A stretch of 38,916 nucleotides of DNA, taken from the IMG/VR virus record IMGVR_UViG_3300022939_002818, positions 1 to 38,916 of that record; one strand, written 5' to 3'. The notes beneath the pieces are model-generated. The model was given only the letters and a program-made list of their open reading frames with translations. It was not told the origin of the DNA and searched no databases. The stretch is from a virus. Within the stretch, counting starts at the first letter, position 1, and each line of letters opens with the position of its first letter. This document shows positions 6,797 through 14,248 of the stretch, one piece after another. Position numbers and translations under genes: made by a program.

Positions 6797-7225
6797 ATGA
6801 AAAAATTTGTTGTATTTTGTTTATCAATGATATTTAGCGGCGGAGTTTTAGCTGCTAGTTCATTAAATTTACAATTACCAAATGCTGGTAGTACTTATGG
6901 ACAAGATAGTATAAGATCTCCTGATGGTCTTGATTGTAAAAATGCTATTGGCGGAGCAACTAATTTAGAATTTGGTGTTACTGGTATTATTGATAATTAT
7001 GATTCTCCATTTGGATCGAGTAATCCAAATGTTGATAGTACTAAAGACGTAGGTGTTTATGCGAGAATAATTATTCCGTTAGATGCGCCAAAAGAAAGAA
7101 TTAATTGTAATTCATTATATGAACTTGAGTTAAGAAAGAAAAGACTTGAGGTAATTAAATTACAAGAAGAAATTAATAAATTGAAAAATTTTAAATTTGA
7201 AAACGATTCTGACAAGAAAAAATGA
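6797..7225 (+). CDS. Exported protein with C-terminal coiled coil
   Basis: A 142-residue protein starting at the second in-frame ATG (6797), which has AGAAGGA upstream and gives a clean signal peptide (cleavage about residue 19, VLA|AS). An upstream ATG at 6779 would place six charged residues in front and is less likely. The mature part is Gly/Asn-rich with two cysteines (C47, C104), and the last 40 residues form a Lys/Glu-rich coiled coil. It overlaps the following lipoprotein gene by four bases. Function unknown, probably periplasmic. Confidence 0.6.
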   Translation: MKKFVVFCLSMIFSGGVLAASSLNLQLPNAGSTYGQDSIRSPDGLDCKNAIGGATNLEFGVTGIIDNYDSPFGSSNPNVDSTKDVGVYARIIIPLDAPKERINCNSLYELELRKKRLEVIKLQEEINKLKNFKFENDSDKKK

Positions 7226-7602
7226 AATATTCTATAGTATGTTTAATGATATTTTTAACAGGATGCTCTACTTTAGAAACATATCCTATTATAGATATTA
7301 TTAGTAAAGCAACTACTGTTAAAACTGTATTAGAAGAAACAAAACCAATAACAGAAGATGTTTATGAAGAAGAAAAATATTATGATTCGAATCACAATTG
7401 GAATGGATCAGAAGTTGTGGTTCAAAAAGTAGAGAAGAAAAAACCAGAAGTTAATCAACAAGAAATTGTTGGTGAGGTGGAAGAAGTCGAAGAGCAACCA
7501 TTAAGGTTACCTTGGCCATTATTAATTATATTTTTACTTTCTGGAGGGCTGTATTTAGCAAATACAATTAGATATAAATTATTAATGAGGAAAGAAAAAT
7601 GA
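7222..7602 (+). CDS. Lipoprotein with C-terminal transmembrane helix
   Basis: A 126-residue protein with a lipobox LTGC at residues 12-15 (C15 would be lipidated), an acidic periplasmic linker, and a single transmembrane helix at about residues 97-114 followed by a basic tail. A lipid anchor plus a second membrane helix suggests a protein tethered to the inner membrane at both ends, a spanin-like topology. It overlaps both its neighbours by four bases (ATGA). Spanin function is inference. Confidence 0.6.
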   Translation: MKYSIVCLMIFLTGCSTLETYPIIDIISKATTVKTVLEETKPITEDVYEEEKYYDSNHNWNGSEVVVQKVEKKKPEVNQQEIVGEVEEVEEQPLRLPWPLLIIFLLSGGLYLANTIRYKLLMRKEK

Positions 7603-8057
7603 TTCCAGTAGAACTAATTACAATGGCAGGTGGCGCCGCAATGGGTGGACTTTTTAAGTTCATGGACCAAGCTCAAAAAAATAAAGCAGAACAGCAAAAA
7701 CTTTTAATCGGTAAGATGAATGCCGAGACAGAGAATGATGCTAAGAGAAAACAGGCAGCAACAGATTCAGCAAACGCAGCTGCAAAAAGAGTGGGTAATG
7801 ATCCATTCGCTAAAATGACAAGACGTATCTTTGTATTATCTATGTTAGCAATGGGTGCATGGGCAATGACTGCTGGTTTAACAGGATTAGATATTGTTGT
7901 TCCTGTAGAAGTTACAAAAGGATTTAATTTACTAGGTTTATTTGATAATACACAAACAGTTACAGAGTTTGTAAGACTAGAGAACGCGGTAGTTGCATTT
8001 GAGTGGCTTAAGATTTCTATTCTTGCGGCTGGTTCATTCTATCTAGGAAAGAGTTAA
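7599..8057 (+). CDS. Membrane protein, holin-like
   Basis: A 152-residue protein with a hydrophobic Gly/Ala-rich N-terminus (residues 1-20), an Ala/Gln/Lys-rich amphipathic helix (about 25-65) and two transmembrane helices (about 77-97 and 131-150). This layout recurs in marine T4-like phages and resembles three-segment holins. A GAGGAAAG site precedes it and it overlaps the lipoprotein gene. The holin assignment rests on topology. Confidence 0.55.
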   Translation: MIPVELITMAGGAAMGGLFKFMDQAQKNKAEQQKLLIGKMNAETENDAKRKQAATDSANAAAKRVGNDPFAKMTRRIFVLSMLAMGAWAMTAGLTGLDIVVPVEVTKGFNLLGLFDNTQTVTEFVRLENAVVAFEWLKISILAAGSFYLGKS

Positions 8058-8246
8058 ATGGATTTTGCAAACGTTAACGATGCAATAAAATGGTGTTGGG
8101 ATTCATATGAGCCCAACTACTCTATTGCATCTCAATGTGCTCAATCTTATATCAGTAAATTTACAAAAGAAGAAGTGGAAAGGCAAAGGGAATATAATAA
8201 ACAAAATCCTATTGTATATCCACGTACTAGAATTAAAAGATATTGA
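8058..8246 (+). CDS. Hypothetical 62-residue protein
   Basis: The ATG directly follows the TAA of the upstream membrane-protein gene with a GGAAAGAG site. The product has three aromatic/Cys residues in the N-terminal half (W12, C13, W14) and a basic C-terminus. No signal peptide or membrane segment. Family not recognised. Confidence 0.55.
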   Translation: MDFANVNDAIKWCWDSYEPNYSIASQCAQSYISKFTKEEVERQREYNKQNPIVYPRTRIKRY

Positions 8247-8264
8247 AAACTAGAAAGGTAAATC

Positions 8265-8705
8265 ATGGCAGATAAAGATTTAGGCGAAGAGCTAGAAAAA
8301 TTAGAAGGACTTAAAGACAAATCATTTAATGTAATGGGGTTGAAGATGACTCCTACAACATTAAGTATGGCTATTGCTGGTCTTGGTTCTGTTATTGGTA
8401 TGTTATATGCAGGTTTTACAATGTATCAAAAGATTGAGGAAGTTGCTAATCTTGATGTAGGTGCATTTGAACAGCGCATGGAATTAATTGACCAAAAGAT
8501 TGACAATCAACAAAAACTTTTATCATCAATGGAAACAAACTTAAATGATGCTAAAACAAATATGTATCGTATTGATACAAAAGTAACAGCAAAATTAGAA
8601 AATTATGATACTAAATTAGATCGTTTTGAAAATAAACTAGAAACGACAAAAACAGATCTAGAAGATCGAATTCAAAAAGCTTTAGACAATCCACTTAATG
8701 ATTAA
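8265..8705 (+). CDS. Membrane-anchored coiled-coil protein
   Basis: A 146-residue protein with one transmembrane segment at about residues 31-53 and a long C-terminal coiled coil (about 65-140) with regular hydrophobic spacing (IDQKIDNQQKLLSSME, KLDRFENKLETTK). GAAAGG precedes the start. It resembles small inner-membrane proteins near lysis or structural genes of marine myoviruses. No enzymatic motif is present. Confidence 0.6.
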   Translation: MADKDLGEELEKLEGLKDKSFNVMGLKMTPTTLSMAIAGLGSVIGMLYAGFTMYQKIEEVANLDVGAFEQRMELIDQKIDNQQKLLSSMETNLNDAKTNMYRIDTKVTAKLENYDTKLDRFENKLETTKTDLEDRIQKALDNPLND

Positions 8706-8713
8706 TAAGAAAA

Positions 8714-9436
8714 ATGGCAGAATTTAATTATACTGATAATGAAATTAAAGAGCTGATTGGCATATCAGATTCAGATGATTCATTTTCCTGGGCTAAAAAA
8801 ATTAATTGGGAAGGAAAAGTATTAACTGAAATTTTTGAGAAAAACCCAACAAGAATTATTCAATCTGGAAACTATTATTGGTTACCACACAGAGCTCACG
8901 GAAGAGCAGATTGTCTATGTGGTGATGGAAGCTGGGATGAGTTTATGGGCGGCAATTTAGAAGCAGATATACTAAATCAATTTGAGTTTTATGAGAAGCT
9001 TCAAAAAAGTTTAACATCAGAAAGAAAACCATTTTCAGATGCTGGTGGTACAGATGATGAAAAAATTTGGACTACATATGATAACAAATATATCAATTGG
9101 TTTGCTGATGATAATACTCGTGTAATTTCTTCACAAGAAGCGCATGAAATGTATGGAGATAATGCGGCTGATGTTTTTGTTTGTATTGGTTCTTTAAATA
9201 GCGATGATCAAACTTGGATTGAAGAAGAATTAAAATATGTTGTTAAAATGTCAAGTGATTGGATTTTTGTAAAAGCTAGAATACAAGATGACGGCTGGAA
9301 TGAAGAATTTATTAATAATATGGAAGCTACGTATAATTTAGAAAAAGTCGGCGAGACTTTTTGGCAAAATTGGACCGGCGGACATTTTCAAGATATGAGC
9401 AGATTATGTTGGTGGTGGAGAAAAATTAACACTTAA
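8714..9436 (+). CDS. Possible degenerate methyltransferase relative
   Basis: A 240-residue protein without the classic SAM-binding GxGxG motif. Its C-terminal half nevertheless matches the layout of the methyltransferase paralogs at 21922-24087 and 31387: an ADVFVCIGSLN strand-loop, a helix (WIEEELKYVVKM), a SSDWIFVKARIQ strand where the others have KPGG-strand, and a terminal CWWWRK motif like the WWWKK, WRWKR and WRWNK ends of the others. The N-terminal half has a CLCGDGSW patch. It is placed among late membrane-protein genes rather than in the enzyme cluster. Substrate unknown. Confidence 0.45.
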   Translation: MAEFNYTDNEIKELIGISDSDDSFSWAKKINWEGKVLTEIFEKNPTRIIQSGNYYWLPHRAHGRADCLCGDGSWDEFMGGNLEADILNQFEFYEKLQKSLTSERKPFSDAGGTDDEKIWTTYDNKYINWFADDNTRVISSQEAHEMYGDNAADVFVCIGSLNSDDQTWIEEELKYVVKMSSDWIFVKARIQDDGWNEEFINNMEATYNLEKVGETFWQNWTGGHFQDMSRLCWWWRKINT

Positions 9437-9447
9437 TAGGAGTAAAA

Positions 9448-9960
9448 ATGGCACAGCAAAATAGATATGACGTAGAACTAATTAAAGTAGTAGATGGTGA
9501 TACAGTCGATGTTAACATCAACCTTGGTTTTGGTGTTTGGCTACGCGATGAGCGTGTAAGAATTATGGGCATTGACACACCAGAATCACGCACAAGCGAC
9601 AAAGTAGAAAAACTATTTGGTATTGCTGCTAAAAATAGATTAAAAGAACTTTTGAAAAATGGTGGACAATTAGTTACTACTGAAGATAAAGATGGCGAAG
9701 ATATGAAAGGTAAATTTGGTCGTATTCTTGGCGATTTTTATGTTGAGTATCCTATTACTTCAATGGATTATAATGGCATGACAACCCCCACATTAGTCAC
9801 AGAAATCATGATTAAGGAAGGACATTGTGTTCCTTATTTTGGTGGCTCTAAGGACGATGTACAGGCCAAACATATGAAAAATCGTGAAAAATTGCTATCA
9901 GAAGGTGTTGTTGACCAAGCAAAATACGATAATCTCTGCAAAAAGCTTAAAAAAGACTGA
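9448..9960 (+). CDS. Staphylococcal-nuclease-like endonuclease
   Basis: A 170-residue SNase-fold protein. It carries VVDGDTVDV (about residues 14-22), the catalytic RVRIMGIDTPESR segment (about 37-49, with the Arg, Asp and Glu of the active site) and KFGRILGD with the second catalytic Arg (about 89-96). No signal peptide is present, so it acts in the cytoplasm, probably in degrading host DNA or processing nucleic acid. GGAG precedes the start. SNase-like proteins are common in marine T4-like phages. Confidence 0.85.
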   Translation: MAQQNRYDVELIKVVDGDTVDVNINLGFGVWLRDERVRIMGIDTPESRTSDKVEKLFGIAAKNRLKELLKNGGQLVTTEDKDGEDMKGKFGRILGDFYVEYPITSMDYNGMTTPTLVTEIMIKEGHCVPYFGGSKDDVQAKHMKNREKLLSEGVVDQAKYDNLCKKLKKD

Positions 9961-10010
9961 AATTTTTTCCAAGTTATTGATTTATAAGGCTTTTTTATTT
10001 CAAAAAAAGG

Positions 10011-10039
10011 TTGACATTTTTTGAAAATCATGTTATAAT
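10011..10039 (+). promoter_or_regulatory. Sigma70-type promoter
   Basis: TTGACA (10011-10016) and TATAAT (10034-10039) with a 17-base spacer, in the 117-base gap before the metallopeptidase-like gene. Nothing else was found in that gap. Confidence 0.85.
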
Positions 10040-10077
10040 ATTACTATAAATGGTAAAAAGAGTGGTAATATTACACA

Positions 10078-10500
10078 ATGAAATATATTAATGTAGTCGG
10101 TGGAAAATCTAAAGAACGTGAAATCGTAACATCTACCGTCGAATGGTGTCTCCATAAACTCATGCCGCGTATCCGTAATATCGAAATCGATGTCACTATT
10201 AAAAATAGTGATGCTTATGGATACTGCCTCATGGGTGATACAAATCGCGAATTTGAAATGGAAATTTGTAAAGGTATGTCTTTGTATGAATTAATTGGTA
10301 CTGTTGTACACGAAATGATTCATGTAAAACAATATGCACGTGGTGAATTAAAAGAAATTATTGGCGGTGTACATCGTTGGAAAGGTACATTAGTTCATGA
10401 AGATATTAATTACCATGATGCTCCTTGGGAAGTGGAAGCGTATGAATTAGAAGAGGAATTAACATTAGAAGCTTTTAAAGCTCTTGAAGTAACTTTATAA
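10078..10500 (+). CDS. Zinc metallopeptidase-like protein (HExxH)
   Basis: A 140-residue protein with a VVHEMIHVKQY motif (H78, E79, H82), the gluzincin/SprT-type zinc-binding HExxH, and downstream acidic residues (WEVEAYELEEEL) that could give the third zinc ligand. It is driven by its own host-type promoter at 10011-10039 and has a weak ribosome-binding site. Target unknown; a small cytoplasmic peptidase or a structural use of the fold are both possible. A late promoter overlaps its stop codon. Confidence 0.65.
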   Translation: MKYINVVGGKSKEREIVTSTVEWCLHKLMPRIRNIEIDVTIKNSDAYGYCLMGDTNREFEMEICKGMSLYELIGTVVHEMIHVKQYARGELKEIIGGVHRWKGTLVHEDINYHDAPWEVEAYELEEELTLEAFKALEVTL

Positions 10501-10503
10501 ATA
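10496..10503 (+). promoter_or_regulatory. T4-type late promoter
   Basis: TATAAATA overlaps the TAA of the metallopeptidase-like gene (10498-10500) and precedes the 31-codon gene at 10516 by 12 bases. The short distance would leave almost no leader, so expression may also come from upstream. Confidence 0.45.
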
Positions 10504-10515
10504 AAGGAAAATATA

Positions 10516-10611
10516 ATGAATAAACATTTAACAGTGAAAGAAGTTTTCACTGCAGTTGCAGCAGGTATAGCAGCCGCGGTTGGACTTATAATTTTATTTA
10601 CATTAGAATAA
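10516..10611 (+). CDS. 31-residue membrane microprotein
   Basis: A 31-codon frame with an AAAGGAAA site (10503-10510). The peptide has a short charged start (MNKHLTVKE) and a 20-residue Ala/Val/Ile/Leu helix (VFTAVAAGIAAAVGLIILF), so it should be a single-pass inner-membrane microprotein. It is followed by a strong terminator. Such peptides can be holin- or regulator-like; function unknown. Confidence 0.55.
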   Translation: MNKHLTVKEVFTAVAAGIAAAVGLIILFTLE

Positions 10612-10664
10612 AAAAACTTTTATATATAAATCAATATTATTAAAAAGTAATATTGTGTTAACAA

Positions 10665-10698
10665 TGTTACACTTTGTTTTATAAGTGTAACACTTTTT
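10665..10698 (+). terminator. Intrinsic terminator
   Basis: A ten-base-pair stem (10665-10674 with 10683-10692, TGTTACACTT/AAGTGTAACA) with an eight-base loop is followed by CTTTTTG. It ends the metallopeptidase/microprotein unit and lies only a few bases before the late promoter at 10701. Confidence 0.75.
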
Positions 10699-10700
10699 GT

Positions 10701-10708
10701 TATAAATA
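10701..10708 (+). promoter_or_regulatory. T4-type late promoter
   Basis: TATAAATA directly after the terminator at 10665-10698, upstream of the gene at 10724 and the GroES-like gene. A terminator-promoter junction cleanly separates two transcription units. Confidence 0.6.
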
Positions 10709-10723
10709 ATACGGAGAATTAAA

Positions 10724-10939
10724 TTGGAAAATTTAACTACTGATGAAATAAATGCATTGATTGTAGAAGCCGGTTATAGTATCGTTGTTGATGATTCATC
10801 ATTTGTACAAATTAATGCTTCAGATGAAGCTCAATACGAAGTTCACTATAATATAGGCGATGAAGTTATTGAAAATCATGTATTTATTACAACTGATCAA
10901 GATGGAGATTTAATCGCTGACTGCGCGTCATTTGATTAA
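10724..10939 (+). CDS. Hypothetical acidic protein with TTG start
   Basis: A 71-residue acidic, probably beta-rich protein. The best start is TTG at 10724, nine bases after the GGAG at 10712-10715; there is no in-frame ATG near that site. The sequence has no recognised motif. It is first in a late unit with the GroES-like protein, 17 bases downstream. Confidence 0.55.
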   Translation: MENLTTDEINALIVEAGYSIVVDDSSFVQINASDEAQYEVHYNIGDEVIENHVFITTDQDGDLIADCASFD

Positions 10940-10956
10940 ATATTGAAGGAGAAATT

Positions 10957-11208
10957 ATGAATCCATTGAAAAATTACGTTTTAGTTACCCAGCAAGAAGC
11001 AGAAACGAAAACTGCCAGTGGTATTGTACTAACTGGCTCTTCGGTTGATGTAGGTGCTAGACCAGGTCGAGTCGACGCGGTTGGTCCAGATGTCAACAAA
11101 TATGAAATTAAAGTTGGCGATAAAGTTGCACTAATCTGGGAAAAAAGCTTAAGGATCGATACTAATCGTGTTCTCGTAAGCGACGAATTTATTCTTGGAG
11201 TTTATTAA
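10957..11208 (+). CDS. GroES-like co-chaperonin (gp31 analogue)
   Basis: An 83-residue Cpn10-fold protein: PLKNYVLV at the N-terminus, a mobile-loop sequence ETKTASGIVLTGSS (about residues 16-29) almost identical to the bacterial GroES loop that contacts GroEL, then GRVDAVGPD and KVGDKVALIWE. It is about 14 residues shorter than GroES because the roof hairpin is missing. It probably replaces host GroES on GroEL for folding the capsid protein, as gp31 does in T4. AAGGAG precedes the start. Confidence 0.9.
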   Translation: MNPLKNYVLVTQQEAETKTASGIVLTGSSVDVGARPGRVDAVGPDVNKYEIKVGDKVALIWEKSLRIDTNRVLVSDEFILGVY

Positions 11209-11266
11209 TTCTCTTGAAGGTTAATTACACACCTTAAGTGTATATATTTTATAAAAGGAGATTATA
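11209..11266 (+). other. Leader of porin-like gene with small hairpin
   Basis: A hairpin AAGGT/ACCTT (11217-11221 with 11231-11235) is followed by an AT-rich tract and a strong AAAAGGAG site. There is no consensus TATAAATA, so the porin-like gene is probably read through from the unit starting at 10701. The hairpin has no T-run that would make it a strong terminator. Confidence 0.35.
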
Positions 11267-12145
11267 ATGAAAAAATCTTTTATTGCAGCAGCAGTAGCTG
11301 CTTCTTTTTTAACTACATCAGCAATCGCTGATATTTCTATTACTGGTAATTACGAAGGTACCTTTACAGGTGGTAATGGTCCAGCTAATTATGCTCAAGA
11401 TTTAGATCTTACAGTTAAAGGTAAGTCTGGCGAGTCTACAGTTACTATGATGCTAGAAGACATCGGCGCAGACACTTCAGATAATTCTGTTAATGCTACA
11501 CAAGTTTGGATTGATACTAAACTTGGTGGTTTAGATCTTATGGCTGGTAACAAAAAAGGTATGAAGGGTAATGGCCTTCTACAGAAAAAATCTGCAGCTT
11601 CTCAGAAGTTCTCAGTTGCAACTAACGTTGGTCCAGCTGGTGTTAAAGTAACACAAAAGTCTGGTGACGGTAATGCTACTGCTGATCTTACTTTTAATGT
11701 TGCAGGTGTTGATATTAAAGCACAAAACGTAACAAATGATACTCGTTTCCTTACTCTAGGTACTGAGTTTCAAGGTCTTTCAGTTAACGTAGAAACTCAA
11801 GAAGCTTCTGCTGGTAAAACTAATACTGCTTATTCAGTAGGTGGCGATGTTGCTGGTTTTGGTGTTACATATGTTAATATCGATGTACAAGACGCTGCTG
11901 GTGTAACTCAAGATGATGGTATCCTAGGTGATATCTCTGATGCAGTTGCTGGTAAAGATCTATATGGTGTAGTTGCATCTATGGATGTTGCAGAAGTTGG
12001 TACATTAACAGGTAAGTATATTACTAAAAATGATGCAGATATCTATGTTGGTAAAGTAGAAAGAGGTATTTTCTCTGCTTCAGTAACTGATGATTCATCA
12101 GCTTCAGATCTGGCTTATAAAGTAGAGATGAACGTCGCATTCTAA
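11267..12145 (+). CDS. Porin-like outer-membrane beta-barrel protein
   Basis: A 292-residue protein with a signal peptide (cleavage about residue 21, AIA|DI) and a mature part of alternating polar/hydrophobic strands with Gly/Thr-rich turns. It starts with ISITGNYEG and ends in a terminal Phe (MNVAF), the outer-membrane assembly signal read by BamA. The pattern resembles Gram-negative trimeric porins but is shorter. It could change permeability, block superinfection or replace a host porin. It follows the GroES-like gene and ends at a strong terminator. Confidence 0.7.
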   Translation: MKKSFIAAAVAASFLTTSAIADISITGNYEGTFTGGNGPANYAQDLDLTVKGKSGESTVTMMLEDIGADTSDNSVNATQVWIDTKLGGLDLMAGNKKGMKGNGLLQKKSAASQKFSVATNVGPAGVKVTQKSGDGNATADLTFNVAGVDIKAQNVTNDTRFLTLGTEFQGLSVNVETQEASAGKTNTAYSVGGDVAGFGVTYVNIDVQDAAGVTQDDGILGDISDAVAGKDLYGVVASMDVAEVGTLTGKYITKNDADIYVGKVERGIFSASVTDDSSASDLAYKVEMNVAF

Positions 12146-12170
12146 TATAGCAATTAGAATACTCAAAAAG

Positions 12171-12195
12171 AAAGGGACCAGCCGGTCCCTTTTTT
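12171..12195. terminator. Intrinsic terminator after porin-like gene
   Basis: A nine-base-pair stem AAAGGGACC/GGTCCCTTT (12171-12179 with 12184-12192), AGCC loop and T-run. It ends the plus-strand porin-like transcript and overlaps the end of the convergent minus-strand EF-hand gene, so it may serve both. Confidence 0.85.
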
Positions 12196-12556
12196 ATTTC
12201 TTTTCTTTTCCGCTTTTGGCTACCATAGCTTGACCACCAAAGAACGCAGCAACAATAGCAGCAACTGATACAAAGTATGTAGCAGCCATATCACCAAGAA
12301 TCTTAGCAGCTTGATCTAATGTTAACATTGTAGCAAGAACAACAGCAAAAGGATATAATAACATACCAAATAAAGCGAACCATGCCATAGTTCTTTGCGC
12401 ATCTCTCATTGCATCAGCATCTTCTAATTCTTTACGTTTAAATTCAAGATGCATTTCATATTCCTCTTGAGAAATATGTCCATCACCATCTAAGTCTGCA
12501 TCAGCCATTACCGAGGCATCAATTGTTTTAACCTTTTTAACTTCTTCATCTGCCAT
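12194..12556 (-). CDS. EF-hand membrane protein, holin-like
   Basis: A 120-residue protein with one canonical EF-hand calcium loop at residues 21-32 (DLDGDGHISQEE, all ligand positions present) and two transmembrane helices at about 53-77 and 86-107, ending in a basic tail. The soluble EF-hand would face one side of the membrane and could gate the protein by calcium, which is abundant in sea water. It is a single-gene minus-strand unit from the late promoter at 12607-12614. Holin-like function is inference. Confidence 0.7.
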   Translation of the reverse strand: MADEEVKKVKTIDASVMADADLDGDGHISQEEYEMHLEFKRKELEDADAMRDAQRTMAWFALFGMLLYPFAVVLATMLTLDQAAKILGDMAATYFVSVAAIVAAFFGGQAMVAKSGKEKK

Positions 12557-12606
12557 TTTATAATCTCCTAATTAATTTAGCATAATAAAGAATTCATATC
12601 AATTAG

Positions 12607-12628
12607 TATTTATAAATAAGTATAAATA
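12607..12628. promoter_or_regulatory. Bidirectional late promoter cluster
   Basis: The 12-base palindrome TATTTATAAATA (12607-12618) contains TATAAATA on both strands: 12607-12614 for the minus strand (EF-hand gene) and 12611-12618 for the plus strand. A second plus-strand TATAAATA follows at 12621-12628. The plus copies should drive the structural genes from 12667. Confidence 0.65.
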
Positions 12629-12666
12629 TATTTTGCTAATAGTCAATTTTACAGGAGGAGACGAAG

Positions 12667-12849
12667 ATGGCAATTAAAGTAGCAGGCAACACAATGATTA
12701 GCGATACGTATGAATTACAAAATATCGCAAATACAGATACAATCACAAAAAATACTATTAACTCAGCAATTAAATTTCAAAGTAATGTTTTAAGAATATT
12801 TGATTCTCAAGGTACAGAAGTTAGAACTCTTTATTGCGCAAGAGATTAA
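12667..12849 (+). CDS. Small probable virion protein
   Basis: A 60-residue protein with a very strong AGGAGGAG ribosome-binding site, first in a late unit. Its sequence (MAIKVAGNTMISDTYELQN) resembles the N-termini of tail-fibre-associated small proteins that repeat in T4-like marine phages. No cysteine-rich or catalytic motif. Role in the virion is inferred from its neighbour and late promoter. Confidence 0.55.
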   Translation: MAIKVAGNTMISDTYELQNIANTDTITKNTINSAIKFQSNVLRIFDSQGTEVRTLYCARD

Positions 12850-12864
12850 CTTGGAGAATATAAC

Positions 12865-13854
12865 ATGGCAGTAGTATTCCCCTTTGTATTTGATGGATCA
12901 AATAATATGGTGCAAGCCGATCAAGAAGCAATAGACGATTTAAATGAATTTGCTGGTTGGGTTCACGCACAACTTCCATCTGTTGAATTACAAATAGGTA
13001 ATTATGGAAGTGATCCAAATTTATTATCTGGCTTTCCTTTAACAGATACATATTATATTGCAGGATCTTCAACATCTAGAGTAGATCGTTTTGCAACAGA
13101 AGCTGAAACACCAAACATTTCTCAAAGTTCTACGGTATACAATTCATGTAGAGAAGTAAGATGGTCTGATCCGCAACCAACTGGAGATCTTAATAATTTC
13201 CAATTTCCTGTATATTTAGCAAACACTGCAACAGAGAACTATCAAATTCAAGCAATGACTCGCCAAGATTTTATTGATACATTTGTTACTCCAGTAATAG
13301 ATCAATTTACAACTTCAGCTACAGGAACAGCTCAAGGCGGAACTTATTTTATAAGTACTGCAGCAGCACCAGCAAATGCAACACAAGTAGGAACATTTTT
13401 TGCTGATACTATTGCAGATACTAGTGCATATACTTCTGGTGGTATACCTGAATCTACATATCAACCATTAACAGTTAATACATATTATTTACATAAGGTA
13501 GATTATCCTGAAACCTCTTATGCAGTGATAACAGGTGGAGATCAGTTTCCTATATATTTTGATGCAACAGATGAAACACTTCGAGTACATACTCCAGAAT
13601 CTTGGAGAGATTTGCTTGCTCCATTTATAAATTATGAATTAGCTAATAACGCAACTAAGAAAATATCATATAATATTAATGGTTCAGGTTTAACAGTTGG
13701 AACAAGTATGATAGATACAAGACGAGTGCCTACAGGTACTGGTTATACGACTAGATTTGTAAATGCTGATGATTATAGAACACAAGAGTTTCCAAACGGT
13801 ACACCTCAACAAGTTGGAATATCTCAATCTCTTAGAATTAAAAAAGGAAATTAA
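12865..13854 (+). CDS. Probable virion structural protein
   Basis: A 329-residue beta-rich protein with high Thr, Ser, Ala, Asn and Gln content and very few Lys or Cys, a typical composition of tail or fibre proteins. The GGAG site is well placed. Several Gly/Thr-rich segments (TTSATGTAQGGTYF, GSGLTVGTSMIDT) look like turns in a fibrous or adhesive domain. It follows the small protein at 12667 in the late operon. The exact place in the virion is unknown. Confidence 0.6.
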   Translation: MAVVFPFVFDGSNNMVQADQEAIDDLNEFAGWVHAQLPSVELQIGNYGSDPNLLSGFPLTDTYYIAGSSTSRVDRFATEAETPNISQSSTVYNSCREVRWSDPQPTGDLNNFQFPVYLANTATENYQIQAMTRQDFIDTFVTPVIDQFTTSATGTAQGGTYFISTAAAPANATQVGTFFADTIADTSAYTSGGIPESTYQPLTVNTYYLHKVDYPETSYAVITGGDQFPIYFDATDETLRVHTPESWRDLLAPFINYELANNATKKISYNINGSGLTVGTSMIDTRRVPTGTGYTTRFVNADDYRTQEFPNGTPQQVGISQSLRIKKGN

Positions 13855-13855
13855 C

Positions 13856-14236
13856 ATGAAATCATTTATACACTTTATTACGGAAGCCAAAGTAGGAGAT
13901 AAATGCTCTTGCTGTGGTAATAAAATTAAAGAAGACGGAACTTGTGGTTGTGATGAATCATGTGAATCTTGCGGTGGTCAACATAAGATTTCTGAAGCAA
14001 CTTATAAAGGCAGAGAAGTAACTCTTAATAAACCTACTGCGGGTGATGTTAAAAAATCAAAGGTTTATGTAGATCCTGATGGAGATGGTAAGGCTAAAAA
14101 AGTAGAATTTGGTGATCCTAATATGTCAATTAAAAAGCATATTCCAGCTCGCCGTAAATCTTTTAGAGCTAGACATAATTGTGATAATCCAGGACCTAAA
14201 GATAAAGCCAGGTACTGGAGTTGTAAAGCATGGTAA
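13856..14236 (+). CDS. Cys-rich conserved T4-like phage protein
   Basis: A 126-residue protein; the start at 13856 is chosen over an upstream in-frame ATG because it follows AAAAGGAAA and the previous stop. It begins MKSFIHFITE, a start common in T4-like head proteins, has a cluster of seven cysteines (CSCCGN, CGCDESCESCGG, about residues 17-41) likely to bind one or two zinc ions, and ends with a conserved RRKSFRARHNC-DNPGPKDKARYWSCKAW region. That C-terminal region recurs in marine myovirus proteins. Virion or scaffold role is likely. Confidence 0.6.
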   Translation: MKSFIHFITEAKVGDKCSCCGNKIKEDGTCGCDESCESCGGQHKISEATYKGREVTLNKPTAGDVKKSKVYVDPDGDGKAKKVEFGDPNMSIKKHIPARRKSFRARHNCDNPGPKDKARYWSCKAW

Positions 14237-14248
14237 TAGGAGAAGAAA

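Noticed and set aside
9961-10010. Hairpin between the nuclease-like gene and the promoter at 10011 as a terminator.
   Set aside because: Only weak AT pairing is possible despite the T-run, so no terminator is called.
10624-10633. TATAAATC near a possible late promoter after the 31-codon gene.
   Set aside because: The last base deviates from TATAAATA and a strong terminator follows before any gene; the exact octamer at 10701 is more convincing.
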